A stretch of DNA of 5,505 nucleotides from an uncultured Eubacterium sp. (GTDB taxonomy: Bacteria; Bacillota; Clostridia; Oscillospirales; Acutalibacteraceae): contig CABQCC010000102.1 of the NCBI GenBank assembly GCA_902462495.1, positions 1 through 5,505 on the forward strand, in the 5' to 3' direction. Below the pieces are notes generated by a model. The model ran no database searches. It was given only the letters and a program-made list of their open reading frames with translations, and was not told the origin of the DNA. Of the stretch, positions 5,489-5,505 are shown piece by piece. Numbering within the stretch: the stretch's first letter is position 1; each line of letters begins with the position of its first letter. The translations under genes were made by a program, and so were the position numbers.

Positions 5489-5505
5489 AAATGTTATGCC
5501 TACAT
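5484..5505 (+). other. Out-of-frame likely continuation of the LysA-like gene, cut by window edge
   Basis: Reading from 5484 in the +1 frame gives FENVMPT, which suits the place after VHKVF where family members usually have a tyrosine/phenylalanine, glutamate and a hydrophobic-proline stretch. Only seven codons are visible, so the claim is tentative. The window ends before the continuation can be followed. Confidence 0.45.

Overview
The window looks like chromosomal housekeeping DNA from a low-GC, endospore-forming Firmicute, most likely a member of the Clostridia (Ruminococcaceae/Lachnospiraceae-like). The evidence is AT-rich codon use, Shine-Dalgarno-led genes all on one strand, the lonA-engB pair typical of Firmicutes, and a tiny SpoVM-like sporulation peptide downstream of thiN, where Bacillus subtilis also keeps it. 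This assignment is inference from gene content; there is no rRNA marker.

Left part (1-1641): the 3' part of rsgA (ribosome small-subunit GTPase, cut by the window edge) overlaps thiN (thiamine pyrophosphokinase) by 16 nt. Two very short genes follow that a length-filtered gene caller would miss. The first encodes a 48-residue, six-cysteine membrane protein of unknown function (1351-1497). The second encodes a 29-residue peptide (1507-1596) that aligns without gaps to B. subtilis SpoVM over its first 24 or so residues and keeps the positions Lys2, Ile6, Lys7, Pro9, Lys10, Leu12, Ile15 and Arg17. The stop codon of the first small gene lies in the ribosome-binding site of the second, so the two are probably translated together. 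A 14-bp perfect hairpin with a T-tract (1605-1641) ends this unit. A -10-like CATATATTA before the small genes fits mother-cell sporulation sigma factors and may give them their own promoter.

Middle and right (1642-5505): a clear vegetative promoter (TTGAAA, 17 bp, TATAAT) drives lonA (ATP-dependent protease La, complete, all catalytic residues present). One base after the lonA stop comes engB/ysxC (ribosome biogenesis GTPase). After a small hairpin and a strong Shine-Dalgarno site comes a divergent PLP-dependent decarboxylase of the diaminopimelate decarboxylase (LysA) family. Its reading frame stops after 258 codons, while the +1 frame continues with LysA-like residues, so it is probably frameshifted, either really or by a sequence error, right at the window edge.

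Together the genes cover ribosome assembly (rsgA, engB), cofactor activation (thiN), protein quality control (lonA), lysine/peptidoglycan precursor metabolism (lysA-like) and spore coat assembly (spoVM plus the small membrane protein). The most interesting part is the 300-nt stretch between thiN and lonA. No mobile element, CRISPR array, tRNA or rRNA was seen.
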